From positions 2,476,795 to 2,540,794 of the forward strand of contig JANPYM010000003.1 in NCBI GenBank assembly GCA_025890175.1: DNA of 64,000 bases, written 5' to 3'. The stretch is from Ciborinia camelliae (taxonomy: Eukaryota; Ascomycota; Leotiomycetes; Helotiales; Sclerotiniaceae). The notes beneath the pieces are model-generated. The model was given only the letters and a program-made list of their open reading frames with translations. It was not told the origin of the DNA and ran no database searches. Every line of letters starts with the position of its first letter. Position 1 is the first letter of the stretch. The position numbers and the translations under genes are program-made. Of the stretch, positions 36,473 through 49,109 are shown in pieces.

Positions 36473-37154
36473 CGATAGAGTTGGAAAGGGGGAGCGTAAA
36501 GGAAAAGGTGTTTGACGGTTGGTTTTTATCTTGCGAGCATACGAACGATGTCATGAAATATGTATAAGTAGTATAATACCATGTTTATGGATATTTCTTT
36601 TCATCCTTTCCATATATCTGAACTACTATTGCTTTTAAACCGGGATCTGAACCCGGCAATTTTTTGTTTTGTTATCCGTCTCCGTATATTGATGAATACT
36701 TCCACAGTACCGGTATGCGCACATACATTATTTTGGCTAGAGCCCTTCTAGGCGCTGCAAAATAGTGATGTCTTATAGGAAGAGAAAGGGTCCTAGGTAG
36801 GTGGTTTATGCAGGTAGCCATATTCCGGCCCTCGCACGCACGAGGTTGCCTGTTCGCTTCTTCCTGGCCTGGCCAGGTGTTTTCTGTTTTCCTCTCAATC
36901 CCCCTCATTCGTTGTGATCTTTTCTTTTGACGATACGACATAAGAAACTTAAGCCACTCTTGTTTGTTAATGCCTGTGAGTATCAGTATTCAGGATTCTT
37001 ACGAGCTTCTTCACTCTTTCTTTTCCATCCTTGATATTTACAAATTGCAAACCTTCTCGACGATACTCACCAACAGTATCGCCTCGATAATCCTATTAGT
37101 GTCAGTATTTTGACCGCATAGTTCTTGATTCGACTTCTCTCCTATCTATGGAAG
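36473..37154. other. Intergenic between the kelch gene and paralogue C
   Basis: No gene supported. A 17-base hairpin-like element (ccggg, 7-base loop, cccgg) at 36640-36656 on the 3' side of the kelch gene resembles a tRNA T-arm, but the rest of a tRNA is absent. Confidence 0.5.
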
Positions 37155-37988
37155 ATGGTTATTCTGGAATGTCTTCCCGGTTTTGAAGTTACAGTTCGAG
37201 TCGAAGATAAACCACTCGTTGAATACGATGATTATGCGGAAGTCCAGCCTACGACCACTTTAAAATATGTTAAGGCGAGAATGACGATCTTAGAGAAAAG
37301 ATCGAGGAGGACATATCGCGGCTCAAAAACTTAGGCGAAGTGGAGGTCATCGTTCGTCGTGTAGCATTAATAAAGGGGTTAACTCCGGCCCAAGTCCGCA
37401 AACACAGGGCCCGACTTGCGATGCCTCTCCCTCTGAAGGAGAAGCTGGATAGAGAAGTCCATCGCGAGGCTGTCAACCGTGGTGGTGTTTCTCATTCCCA
37501 TATCATGACGTTGGTATTCCCATGCCACGTGCTACAACTCTGTCTGTGCTAAACATCATGCAGACTAGGATCATCCAAACCCTCCAATGTCAATAATATA
37601 TGGACCGGGTGGTATGTGAAGTGGATGGATATCGACAGAAAGGGAAACCCTATACCTCAGGGAACTTTTAAGTTCAGATATCGATCCGAAGGTACAGTCA
37701 ATTGCAAAACTCTCGATAACTAACTAATCGATCATTAACTTATCGCAGAATCTCTCAAAGGCCCTTCTTGTTATCCCCTGGGATAACGCAGAACCCAAAC
37801 GTGAACCTGTAATCAAGCTCGAAAGCGATGACGAAGATGTGGTCGAAGATGTAGAGAAATCGCCCGCTGCTACCATCAAGCGCGAACGAGAGGAAGATAT
37901 GGCAGAGTCTTCCATCTCTGCCAAAAAAAGGGGCTCGATAGAGGAGAAGAAAAAAGGCAACCAAATACGTAGCGAGGAGTCGTATTAA
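37155..37988 (+). pseudogene. DUF7918-like paralogue C, internally deleted and frameshifted
   Basis: The start MVILECLPGFEVTVRVEDKP matches the paralogues, but after LKYVKA (near 37275) the frame jumps to the region that normally lies after the central strands (LREKIEEDISRLKNLGEVEV) in a different frame. This indicates an internal deletion of the mid-domain. The remaining parts are recognisable: GEVEVIVRR..., a SHSH piece followed by a GTTGGTAT-type joint, the exon ...IDRKGNPIPQGTFKFRYRSE ending at a GTACAG donor near 37692, and, after an acceptor near 37748, ESLK followed by ALLVIPWDNAEPKREPVIK in another frame. That last joint needs one extra G at about 37762-37764. The tail is acidic and Lys/Glu-rich and ends at the TAA at 37986-37988. 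Start and lesions make this a pseudogene. Confidence 0.72.
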
Positions 37989-38890
37989 TATATGAGACTT
38001 GTGGGATCTGAAAGTCCAAAGGTTACGAGGGTTTCATTGTCTATTCTCCAAGAAGACTTTTCTTTGTGGAGAAGGGGGAGGGGGGAGGCTGCATATAACG
38101 TCATGAAATATTGATGGGATTTTGTCATATCTGGTTTGGATTCTAACTTTGGGTCAAAGGGTAAATGTCATCTCATTTCATATGGACCTAGACCTGCGAT
38201 CTGCTTTTAGTTCTGATTCCAGCTTTTATTTTGAAAAGGTTCCCTTTCATCATCAACTTGACTTGAACACTTCAGTTTGGACAATGAAAAGTTTTGCTTC
38301 TAAACCCAATCTTTGTATACCTTCAGTGCTGATGAAGCTCCGTTTGTAGCTTCCAGATCCTGTGTAACATGACATATCATTCACACGTTCGCCATGATTC
38401 AGGATCTACGCCGTAAATCAAATAAAAAGTCTCTTTATCTATTCTTTTCCATCGACTAGGATTTCGGATACTTCTACGTCTCTCGCAAAAGCAATGAAGA
38501 TTGCCGGGATTCTTGCAGAATCTGGGATTACTGCGCACGAGCCGCGATATGAGAGTGAGGTCATGACGGGTATTGTTTGCTTTTCCCCTCAACCCCTCAT
38601 TTAGTATTCATGGTTGATTCTTCGGAATCCCCAAGCTCGGCGATAAGTACCGCTTGGTATCCCCGCAAGTTTCACTTCCACTTTGTTTCTGTGGTCAAAC
38701 ATTTCTAGAGACAAGGTTACCCTTTTCGTCCACAAGTGTTCATGTAAGTGTTTGGTTCCTTCTCATACTTCCAAGGATACCTTCACCTCGTGATGTGGCA
38801 TGGTGATTCAAGGTGGATAGTATTCTGTCATTATCAGGAGGCCGCCTAGGAAGTATGAGCTGACAGTGTCTATAAGAAATACCTCCAGCG
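37989..38890. other. Intergenic between paralogues C and D
   Basis: About 900 bases without a supported gene, containing a short G-rich tract (about 38072-38090). It should hold the promoter of paralogue D. Confidence 0.5.
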
Positions 38891-40320
38891 ATGGCTATCT
38901 CCGACCTTCTTCCCGGTGTCGAAGTAACAGTTTGTGTCGACGACATACCACTTGTGGAGTATGAGAACAACGACATCAAACCTGAAGTTGACGAATCGGA
39001 GAAGAAGAAAATCTTATCTTCCAAGACTCATTTCAAATACATCGAGGCAATCACTGATAAGGAATTCTCTATCAAATTCACGGTTGACGCAGCCCATAAA
39101 CCATCTTATGCTAGAGATAACTTGGGCCTAATTGCCATTGTTTTGATCGATGGAATTCGTGTAAGTAAGAGAGACTCGTTTGATACTCATCAATGGAAAG
39201 CTTGTGTGAGTAGCCTCTATAGTGTCGAGAATGGGGAAGAGGGCTTTAGGGCCTTCAGATTCTCCAAGCTGGCAATATGTAAGATCTATACGCACACATC
39301 CTATTTATATGGACTAACTATTTCGAGCCGAGGATGAAATGGCATTGAGCAGAGCTATTGAGGACGCCAAGCGTGTCGAAGGCCTGGGTGAAATAATTGT
39401 CTCTTTCCATCGAGGCATTATAACCGGGAATCATACCATAGAAAAGCCCAATTCCAGTTATAAGTCTCCCGGTATGAATGGGATAACGAGAGAAGACCTC
39501 CACGTGAAAGCAGTCACCATTGGACAAGAATTTCAATCCCATGGCACTACGTATGTCACTAACCCATAGCCAAAAAAGGTCAGGAACTTGCTAATCACCC
39601 AATAGACTAGCGCCTCTCATACCTTATAAGTGCACTTACGGTGATCTGAAGCATACCTCAACATATGTCGGTGGGATGAATCAAAGCTGCATCGGACGTT
39701 TTAGCTTTAAATATCGCTCCAGAGGTCCAACGTCCTTGTTTTCTCCCTGTCTCCAAAAACAGTCGCTAACCCAACTCCAGAAATCCTCAAATCATTCCTC
39801 GTTATAGATCGAACCCCCGAACAGACTCCCGAGCCTGCAGAATCTCGGGAAATCAGAGACAGTATCCCGCGTAAAATCTTTGACAGATACGATAGTTCAT
39901 CGTCAAGTGCAACTTCGGAACCTTCAATGGACAGTTCTACCTCTACTCCCAGTAGCTGCGATACAGACTCCAAAGCAAAACTCGAGGATCTCCCCTCTAC
40001 TCCCGTGGTAAATACGATCTCTTTCATCCCCATCTCCACCGCTCAGTCTTCAATATACTGTTTTCTGCCCAGTCATCAAATTTCCATACACTAACACCGC
40101 GTGCTACTAGACACCTCCCAACACCAGAACATACACCCTCCGACAAAAACGCCCGAAGCACGAAATTGAGGATTCCGAAGAAGAACCCTTATCTTCTCCG
40201 TCAAAAAGAGCTCGAGCCAGAAAGGGCAAAGCCGTATGTAATCAGAGTCGTGGGAAAAAAGGCTTGAGAGCATGCCTTCAGAATAAACTGGCATCAGATG
40301 ACTCGAACGAAATTTCATGA
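38891..40320 (+). CDS. DUF7918-like paralogue D
   Basis: Exons 38891-39278, 39328-39550, 39606-39724, 39781-40007 and 40111-40320 give 388 aa, all phases closing. It begins MAISDLLPGVEVTVCVDDIP, continues with TDKEFSIKFTVDAAHKPSYA and the strand IAIVLIDGIRVSKRDSFDTH. After intron 1 come the helix EDEMALSRAIEDAKRVEGLG and the LGEIIVSFHRG strand, then CIGRFSFKYRSR|EILKSFLVIDRTP with the shared phase-1 intron. The exon 3 donor (GTCCAA) is weak but its phase and position equal the other paralogues. The C-terminal tail is Ser/Thr-rich then basic (KRARARKGK). No SUMO-interaction motif is evident. Function is unknown; the basic tail suggests nuclear or nucleic-acid contact. Confidence 0.82.
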
Positions 40321-41713
40321 TTGGTGTATTTCATGGGTTACCATCTATCTGAGTGGATAATAGATAGCTTGTGGCTAAATTCGTTTCTTTCTTTGTTTCT
40401 TTCTTGCAGGGCAGGGTAATTGTCACTGATGAATTGGAATATCAGGGATCGAGTATTTTTAAACTAGGCGATGGATGGATCTCTGAGTCTCTGACTTGAA
40501 GTCGAACAATCCAAATATCTTACCATCAGATATATACCTATCCACATTGTGAAGAGATCCATGCTCACCTAGTGGTTGCCACATCTCTATCAACTAATCC
40601 GTAGGTCTCGAAATCTTCTCTGCAATGCTCACCAAATCTCTCTGTCTCTCTGTCTCTCTGTCTCTCTGTCTCTCTGTCTCTCTCTCTCTCCCCCTCTCTT
40701 TTTTTTTTCTTCCCTAGTTCTCAACCCCCAAGTCCCTCCAAGAGTATCCAATCTAAAGTTCTAAACATAACATAATCTCCCCAATAATATTCATCCATCC
40801 ATCCATGCATACGTATCATATCATACCTAACCTAGTTTCAAACCATGCTTGAACTACCTCCCTCCCTACCTACCCACCCACCTACCACCCCCTACATACA
40901 TCAATAACAACAACAACAACAAAAAAACATTCCACGTACCAAAAAATACATAACCCCACAAGGATTAATTTCCTTTCTCACCCAAACATCGATTCTCGCA
41001 AGCCACTCCTCATCTCCTCTCCTTTTCATCTCATCTCCTCCTCATCTCCTCATCTCATCTCAAATATCGGTATCGGTATCATTAACAGTCTTCACGAGTA
41101 GAACAATTCCCGGTAGTTGCAAACCGGATCTACTTGTTTCTATTGTTTCTCTTATTTCTGGCATACCTACCCTACCTACCTACCTTACCTATGGTCCTGT
41201 CTGTCCACCTGGGCAAGCTACCCGAGAGATGACGGACGCTCCATGAATTAATTGTTCCACCACCTCCTCACCTCCTCACCTCCTCACCACCTGACCCATC
41301 GAACTTCGCAAGGAAAAAAAAAGAAAAGAAAAGAGAAGGGAAAAATAACGACACGAGAACCGATAACGAGATGCCCGTATACCACTTGCACAAGATGCAT
41401 GCAAACAATGTGTACAAGAAATGTATATATATTTTCTCGTAGCTTATATCTTATAGTATACATACATACATCACGCTGTATATATCCATAGGTAGGTAGG
41501 TAGCTAAGCCATAACTCCTCCATGCAACGAAAACAACTTGGGTATCTAGTGAATGCAGAGGACACCCTGAAACTCCACGACCCTTATCCCAAACGCCATC
41601 CAAACCAGCAATGTGCAAAAAGTATCATGCCTCCAACCCCCAATCTCATTCCCATTCCCATTCCCATGCAGATAATTGCTAACAATTGCCGCCCAGTATT
41701 CATAACCTCATAA
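40321..41713. other. Intergenic with long simple-sequence tracts
   Basis: Paralogue D and the F-box gene (minus) converge here. Contents: tctctctg octamer run 40637-40690, T-run and C-rich stretches, caacaacaa near 40905-40921, catctcct tracts near 41020-41060, and TACCTACC words near 41165-41190. No coding frame is convincing. Confidence 0.5.
40637..40690. repeat. (TCTCTCTG)n octamer tract
   Basis: About six perfect tctctctg units, followed by plain tc and c-rich sequence. Confidence 0.9.
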
Positions 41714-44057
41714 TTATTCATTCTGTACAGATACATCTTCGGACATATCGTCATCATCTTCATTCTCACTTCCCGAGTTCATCACTTCATCTTCGTCTTC
41801 TGAACCTGAATCCGACTCTGACATAGCATCACTGACAACCGAAGGAGGGGGAACCGAACACGTAAATGACTGCGTGACTGGTTGAACCGGAGAATATATG
41901 TCGTTCTTGAGAAATATCGCAGTATTGGCTGCTTCCTGAGTATCGGTAGTATATCTTTCGGATAAAAAGTCCCAGTCCCTCTGATCCAAAACACGATTGA
42001 TCTGTCGACGTTGTTCAGGATCCGCAAGAGCATCTCCAAGATGCCAAATGGGTCCACCGTATCTCTCAATCCAGAATCTGCAGTCACAAATCGAAAGTAC
42101 ACGAAGGTTTGGTCCCATTTTTTGAGAAAGTCTCTCCGCAAGTTCCAGGTTCTCACATTCGGACTCTGTTAGATGCTTCATACCCAATAGATGATCCTGG
42201 TCTAATGATCTGAGTCGGGGGCTAGATTTATCATGAGCATCGGGAAGGAGTCCATAATTCCATAATAACCGAGGGTTCAGAACCAGAACTTTGATATTAT
42301 GCCATGCACGGTATGATTTGAAACCAACATCAATGTTAGTGAGATCAAATCGATCAAGCCTAGCACGGCGAAGATCATCACCCCAATAGCCTCCACCATC
42401 CACAGATAGAAAATCTGCAGGACGAGTCCATTCTTGTCCTCTAGGAACATTGGTATAATGATTGCCAGTATGTTCTGAATCCAGTCGAATCTCTTTTATT
42501 GACATCCATTCCTTGAGCGCCTTGTTTAATGGGTTTTCGTATTTCAAGAGTCGATTATCTTCAGCTGCATTGAGAAGTTGAAAGGTTTGAAGAGTGGGTT
42601 TGTGTGATTCGATAAAGGCAACCATGGTTTTGCTCATGGTACGAGGGTGGTCGAAATCGTGCTTCTCGGACTCAACCCATGGTAAATGAAGATGGGTTAG
42701 GCGAGGGAAGAGGGGATTATTCCGAGAAGAACTTTTGAGAACAGAGCTAAGTAAATGTTCATCTAAAAAGTCGAAGTAGAATCTTGTCAAATTTCTTCTA
42801 CATCTGCGGAATGATTGTTGGACAATCTTTGGAGGAGCTATATTACTATAATATAAAATCAGTATATTTAAAACAGTAAATTGTAGTTTGGACTGACAGA
42901 TGGGCATCATCCTCCAGAACAAGTTCACGCATAGAGGCGGGGAAACCATAATTTGTATCTTGAACAATCGGTGAGGTGTCGTCAATCTCATAGGGCACAA
43001 GACATTCCCAGAATCTTTCCAACGTTTGTGCTCCTTGATTGTGGAAGGATCTATTATCACGAGTCACTGCAATGTGAAGGACTTCAAGATTACTTTCCCT
43101 CACTGCAGCACCTAGGGCCGCAGATTCTAAAGGTGATAGCAAACCAATCTCGAACGCTCGGAGTCTCGATAAACCTCGGAAGTTTAGCACCTTGTCTAAT
43201 ACTAACTCTTGCTTCTCCGTGGAGCGGAGCTGTTCAATAGTATGTTCTGGGTAATACCTTTCGAGAAGAGCTTGGGAGTCAACTGTCGTTGTTCGCCATA
43301 TCCTTAATTCTCGAAGAGATGGTAATGCTAATAGCAACTCCCAGGATGTTCTATTAACCTCACCATCGATTCGTAGAGTATAAAGGTTCTGCATCATGGG
43401 AAACAGCTCCGAAAAAACCGCATGAATTCTCCAATCTTCTCTCGAGCCTCCTTGAGGCAAATCTCGCGAGTCAACATCCCAAACAGTCCTGAGAGCAAAA
43501 TTTTTGATCATCGAAAGGCGTGAAACAATTGAAGGCACTCGTTGATCCCCGCACTCCATCCTCCCCCATTTCGGCCGCACATGTATATTGTAATGTAGTC
43601 TTTCGTAACCTTCATGGCGAAGGATTTGGAGGGGATCTTGTCCATCTGTGGGGTAGGCTGGATCGTAAAATTGGGAAGTATTGATAGTGACATTAGACCA
43701 AAGTATTCGTTCAGCGATATCATTGCATCTCCAGCTAACCAATGCCCAATTCTTTAATGATTGTAAATCGTCGGATTGAGATATGATGTTCTGGATAATT
43801 TCGGCTGGAAGATAGGGAATTGTTATCGGGTTCGCAGATCCTGGTATGATATGTATCGTTGGCCATGATATCATGCTGTTGTTACCCGTCAAGTTGTTGT
43901 TTAGATATTCATCGTAAATGATAGAACCATCGGGGGGAGGTAAACAGGTACTGGTATTGAGAGCTGGCGATTCCCAACTGCCATCTCTTTTACTCTTCGA
44001 ATTAGCAACTGCCAATTTGCCAGTAATGAAATGCTGTTTCAACTTCGCCATGATCAT
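41714..44057 (-). CDS. F-box protein with leucine-rich C-terminus
   Basis: Exons 42898-44057 and 41714-42845 join across a 52-nt intron (donor GTCAGT, branch TACTGAT, acceptor TATAG) to give 763 aa from the ATG at 44057, or 761 from the in-frame ATG at 44051. The F-box lies at about residues 79-125 (YLPAEIIQNIISQSDDLQSL...ALVSWRCNDIAERILW). The long remainder has scattered leucine-rich, LRR-like strands (FALRTVWDVD, LPSLRELRIWRTT, LRVLSICDC). The end is acidic (SESDSGSEDEDEVMNSGSEN). F-box proteins link substrates to Skp1-Cullin1 ubiquitin ligases; the substrate here is unknown. Expansion and rapid divergence of such genes is normal in fungi. Confidence 0.85.
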
Positions 44058-46992
44058 ATATTATTAATATTGGGAGATTTTGAAGATTTTAAAGATTTTG
44101 AAGAGTAGGTAAAAGATTTTGGACTTGTAGAAGGTACGGCAATGAGAGGAGGATATTGGGTAGGAGTATCTATCACTGCCACTCTATTATTTCCATTATG
44201 ATTATTTCAGTCCAGAATACGGAACACGGAGTACGGACCTGGTAATTAAAACTCGATGATAACACGAGCCCCATTTTTTGGGTAACCGTATCGTATCTGT
44301 ATTACTACTACCCGACCAGATCAGACCTCAGTCAGACTTACCAGCCTATCTAGGTAGGTGGGTATCACCGGCGCCACATTCGTGATTTTGGATTGAAAAG
44401 CTTCACTTCACTCATGGATTTCTTGAATGATAATAATCATACCTAGGTACAGTATGGAGACGATGAAAAGTTCTTGCTGCAAGTGTATTGCTCATATGCG
44501 TGACCGTATACCTACGTAGATGGACCGGTACTATCAAATATACCTAACATATAGGTCGGTATCTCTGAAATATCGAATATAAAAAATATTACAATAATAC
44601 GTTATGCATCCCTAGGACCTATTTCTACCTATCATTAAGGTGCCTATAATAACCTAGGTAGGTAACCTTATACTCATAATAAACGTCTCATAACCATCCA
44701 TAACCATTCAAGATCTCATGCCCTCCCGTCTCATGATTCCCCCCGATTCTCACAATCGATTGGATATAAAATCCCCAAACCTAACCCCGAATCCTGCTCG
44801 GCCAGGACTCAGGACTCAGGACTCAGGTACACGACACAGACGACACAGACGACAGTTTATAGACTACAGTGCACAAAACAGTGGATTCCTATTGCCAGCG
44901 ACCGTACACGTAGACCTCGAGAGAATCTTTTAAAGCACACGTTCTTCCAATCATTTTCAATTCTATAGCCACAAGATGGCCTCGACCTTGGTCTTTTATT
45001 CGAGATCATTTCTCATGTCATGATGATTTGCTATATATTTCCAAGGTTGTTTTTGACAATCATCCCGTCTATTTGATATAGAGTTTTCAAAGGCTGCTTC
45101 AGTTCAGCCTCATTTGTTTTGAGTTATGGATGTCATGGATCCATCTGCCAGTAGTGCTGAGCTTGATAGGAAAATTGTTATCATCTCCATTGTGGAGAAA
45201 AGGCAAAATTATCAAATTAGTTCTAGATTTCAGCCATTTCACTTACTGGTATTCTTTTACTGGTGTTACCTACCTACTTTACCTACTCGGTATGGCTCCA
45301 GCCAAACTTCTCCCTCCTCAGATTCATCACTAGGATAACCATCGAAGGGTACACGGCGGAAGGCCTTGGCGACGTATTTTAGTTCAAAGGTTGTATTCAT
45401 GGCATTGGTTTCGATTTACGGGATCATATCATAGGTATAGTATGAAGAATACTGTGGTACCCATCTAGGCTCTTCATTCCAAGATCATCCTCATCCATCC
45501 CGATGGTGTGGATCAATGTTGATATTCTGCTGATATCCATATTCTAGAGATCTTCCAATCCTTCAGTGCATCGGACAATGGAAGGTAATTCCGTTACGCC
45601 TCACAGATATATCTTGGTAAGATGTCTTGCAATTATCGTGGCTGGGGGTGTACAAGATCGTGATGACGGGTACGAATGATATCATGCTTGTCTTAAAGGG
45701 TATTTTGGAATGCAGTAAACCTGAATGGAATCGTATGATGGATGTATGTTGGATGTATGTTGAACCCTATGTACTCTATGTAGGTAGGTAATAAGAGATA
45801 GCTGGAGGTAAGGATAAGGATATTAACAATTACCCCAGATTTGTTAGACGACATGGAACATTGAAGACCCAATAAAGCAATAAAGCAATTGATCAATATA
45901 AATGCCGGTATATAGGTAGGTACTTTTAGTATCTAACCTTAACCTTCACGAGAAATATATCGGTAGCATAGGTACCTATGTAGGTACCCGCGTACCAATT
46001 TTATACTGTACCTGTCCCGTATATTCATCAGCCTTGTTACAGTCGATCAGCCTTGCATGAGTGGTCTTTGAATTCCCAATCATCAAACATACCCGGACAG
46101 TACAGTAATTCCAAATCCCAATTCGGGTACAGGGAGATATGACATACCCGTCCAGTGGGACCTAGGTAATGTGCGAGAGGTATAATTGGTAGATGTAATT
46201 GTCGCTTATGATTATTCAGCTTCAGCTCGCTTTTCCTTCAACATTATGTATTCCATTCCATTTGATCTATCCATGGAAAGGTTTGTGTGATCTCACATCC
46301 TCTTGCCTTTTGCCTTTTGCGGACCGGAGTACAAACAAAAAGAGTTATTACCTTATGACGGGCACAGACAGCTACCTAGCTAGGGTTTTAGAGACGAAAC
46401 GATAACTACCTACCTCCCTACCTACTTTTCTACCCGAATACCACACCAGGATGGGATTGAATTAGATTGGACTGAATTGAATTCAATCTTCACCTATCGA
46501 TATGAATCATATTTTGGGAAGATTCTCTGTTTTGATTCATCTTGATTTATTTGTAGAAATGGAACAATTCTAAATTCCCCATTCCTCGATCCCTCACGGG
46601 CCACGCTGCTCTGCCCACAGACACACTTCAGTCCCAAGCACTTCTCTATATGACGTACCAAGTCGTATATTTTGTATCCCATTTTCCATTTGAGACCCAA
46701 TTTTCTTTCCAATTTATATCCATAACTTTATTAATTGCCTGGATTTGAATAACCAGTGGCTCGAGGGTAGATAGATAGCTCCAATCAGAACTTACTTCTT
46801 GCCTCACTTGGGCCACAGGTGAGAACGGCAAAAAGAAGGGAAAAGGTTTGACCATTCTCAAGCTGTTATCCGTCTCTTCTCAAGATTTCAGTCTTGTTTA
46901 ATGTCAATCAAGGGGATCAAAAGAGAACGAGAACATCTTGGGGGATATATTATCTTCATTCAAGTTCTTTTGCTTACAAAAGATAAGCAAAT
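44058..46992. other. Intergenic, no supported gene
   Basis: About 2.9 kb containing many TACCTA/TAGGTA words, a ggactca triplicate at about 44803-44826, an acgacacag tandem at about 44829-44852, and AT-rich flanks. A frame starting near 45126 (MDVMDPSASSAEL) looks like chance. The region just before 46992 is the promoter and leader of the DUF2985-type gene. Confidence 0.45.
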
Positions 46993-49109
46993 ATGCAATC
47001 GCGGCGGCAATCTGTGAATGAAGACCCGAACTTCTTATCAACAACAACGGGAACAGAATTGCCAACAATATCAACACCCGGAATACCTGAAAACAATACA
47101 AGAAGAAACAACAGAAGAGGGAGTGGTGGTCAATCTACAGCGCGTACATCGGCGAATTCACTGGCACAACTAAATACTGAGGCAACGAGCGAGAATCGAC
47201 AATCACAAAGACTTCCACCAGGGATATGGCGACCAAGTATTCGAATTAGACGATTGTCATCATCGGGCAATCTTCCTCGTGGAAATCCGCAGATCAATCA
47301 ACCTTATGGTACTATATCTCGAAGAGATTGGCAAATCAATAATTCGACTCCACACATCGATAACGATCACCTTTCCGCCGATAATACTGTTGATACATCA
47401 AACAGGCGTCGAAGCAGTTCTGAACCACAACGTCCGGCATGGTTAAGTTCTCAATCAGCTACGGCTGCTGGCCCACCAAGGGTGAGGGCGGGATCACATA
47501 TCCCAGATATCATCGAAGAGCCATCTGCTACAAAACAAGAAGACACAACTTTCGCCCCAATTAATCCAGGTGGGAATACTGCCATTGAGATATCTGCTCC
47601 TCTACAGCATTCTCACACCTATAGTGAAGCAGTACCAAGTTCTCAAGGCGAATATGATACAGATCTTGTGAATTTCCTTGATCTTGTTGGTTTGTATCCC
47701 TCAAGACTTCATCTATAAATATCTCTGACCCGTATCCAGATCCTGAAATTTCCACCCTGACGAGTCTTACGAATATTCAAAACTCCCTATTCATTCCATC
47801 TCTTGGAAATCTATTCAATCGTAACCCAACATACACTCTTACCCGCCGTCCAACAAACTTACCGGAAATTCCGATAGTAGAAGAGCTTGAACCACAAGGC
47901 GAATCGACACAAACACTCCCTCGCCCGGAACGGCCTCGACCTCAAAGTAGAGATACTGGAGCTTTTACTCTCACTGAATCCATATCACATCCAGATGATG
48001 AGGTCACGCATTATGCAGTGGTCCCTGAAGGCATTAATTTGGATGGCTGGTCTTCCGCCGATAAAGAAGAACTCAATGACCATGTACGGCATTTGTTACA
48101 TTCAAGGAGAGAAGGATTTAAGCGAGCAATGAAGGGATTCGGACAATATGTCAGAAAACGTATGTTTCGCCACCTCCAATGATTTATGGTATAAATTAGA
48201 CTAACATTTATAGCTCTTGGATTCTTTGTTACTCTATATGCAGTTCTTATCACTCTATTTGGATTAGCATGGGTTCTTTTCTTGATCGGCTGGGTTAATG
48301 TTGGAAGTAAACGTCTCTACGTGATCAACGTTATTGATAATGTCCTCGTTGCCCTCTTTGCTATTATGGGTGATGGACTCGCTCCATTTCGAGCTATCGA
48401 CACTTACCACATGATATATATAGCTCATTATCACCATCTAACATGGCGACTCCGCAAACAAAAGGAATTACCAAAGTTAGAAGATCATAACGATTTACCA
48501 GCCATATTACCCGAGGATCTCGAGGATCAAATTGTCGAAGATGAAGTTTCAGTTCTCAACCCCAATCAACAAAAGAAGCTTCAACATCATCAAAAGAAAT
48601 TTAACCGATCTCACACATTTTATAAACCTCACGAAACTACAACACATCACGCTTTCCCTCTTCGATTACTCGTTGCTATCGTCATTCTTCTAGATTGTCA
48701 TTCCCTTTTACAAATATCTCTAGGTGTATGTACCTGGTCAATCAATTATAAGACTCGACCATTTGCATTAACAACAGTCATTCTATGCTGTAGTATCACA
48801 GTAAATATTACTGCTGGTGTACTTATCAGTGTTGGGGATCATCGAACTAGAAAGAAGGATGTTTTGGAGAAGATGTTCAAGCAGGATTTGACCAAGGAGG
48901 CTATACATAAGATGGAAAAGAAGAGAGGAAAGGAGAAGGAAAAAAATGGCGAGTTGGAGGTGAAGAATCAAGAGGAAGTGGATTCCACAAGGGAGAATAT
49001 GAAAACCATTGTGGTGGAAAAAAAGGGGACAGGAATTGAGAGTGAGGATGAAAATAGGCAGAGTGAAACTACAACTACAACGGAAACCAGTAGTTCAAAA
49101 GAGCTCTGA
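46993..49109 (+). CDS. DUF2985-type membrane protein (670 aa)
   Basis: Exons 46993-47689, 47740-48159 and 48214-49109 join to 670 aa with phases closing. The first 290 residues are Ser/Arg/Asn-rich and disordered, starting MQSRRQSVNEDPN. A charged helix (EELNDHVRHLLHSRREGFKR) precedes the membrane part: LGFFVTLYAVLITLFGLAWV after intron 2, VIDNVLVALFAIMGDGLAPF with the AIDTYHMIYIAHYHHLTWRL signature I recall for DUF2985, then LLVAIVILLDCHSLLQISLG and LTTVILCCSITVNITAGVLI. The C-terminus is Lys/Glu-rich. Function of the family is not established; it is probably a membrane protein of unknown transport or signalling role. Confidence 0.82.

Noticed and set aside
36640..36656. A T-arm-like hairpin (ccggg, 7-base loop, cccgg)
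   Set aside because: On the minus strand it fits a tRNA T-arm, but no acceptor, D-arm or anticodon arm is found nearby; probably a chance hairpin.
40637..40690. Possible CRISPR-like or other regular array
   Set aside because: A simple octamer microsatellite without spacers; CRISPR is not expected in a fungal chromosome.
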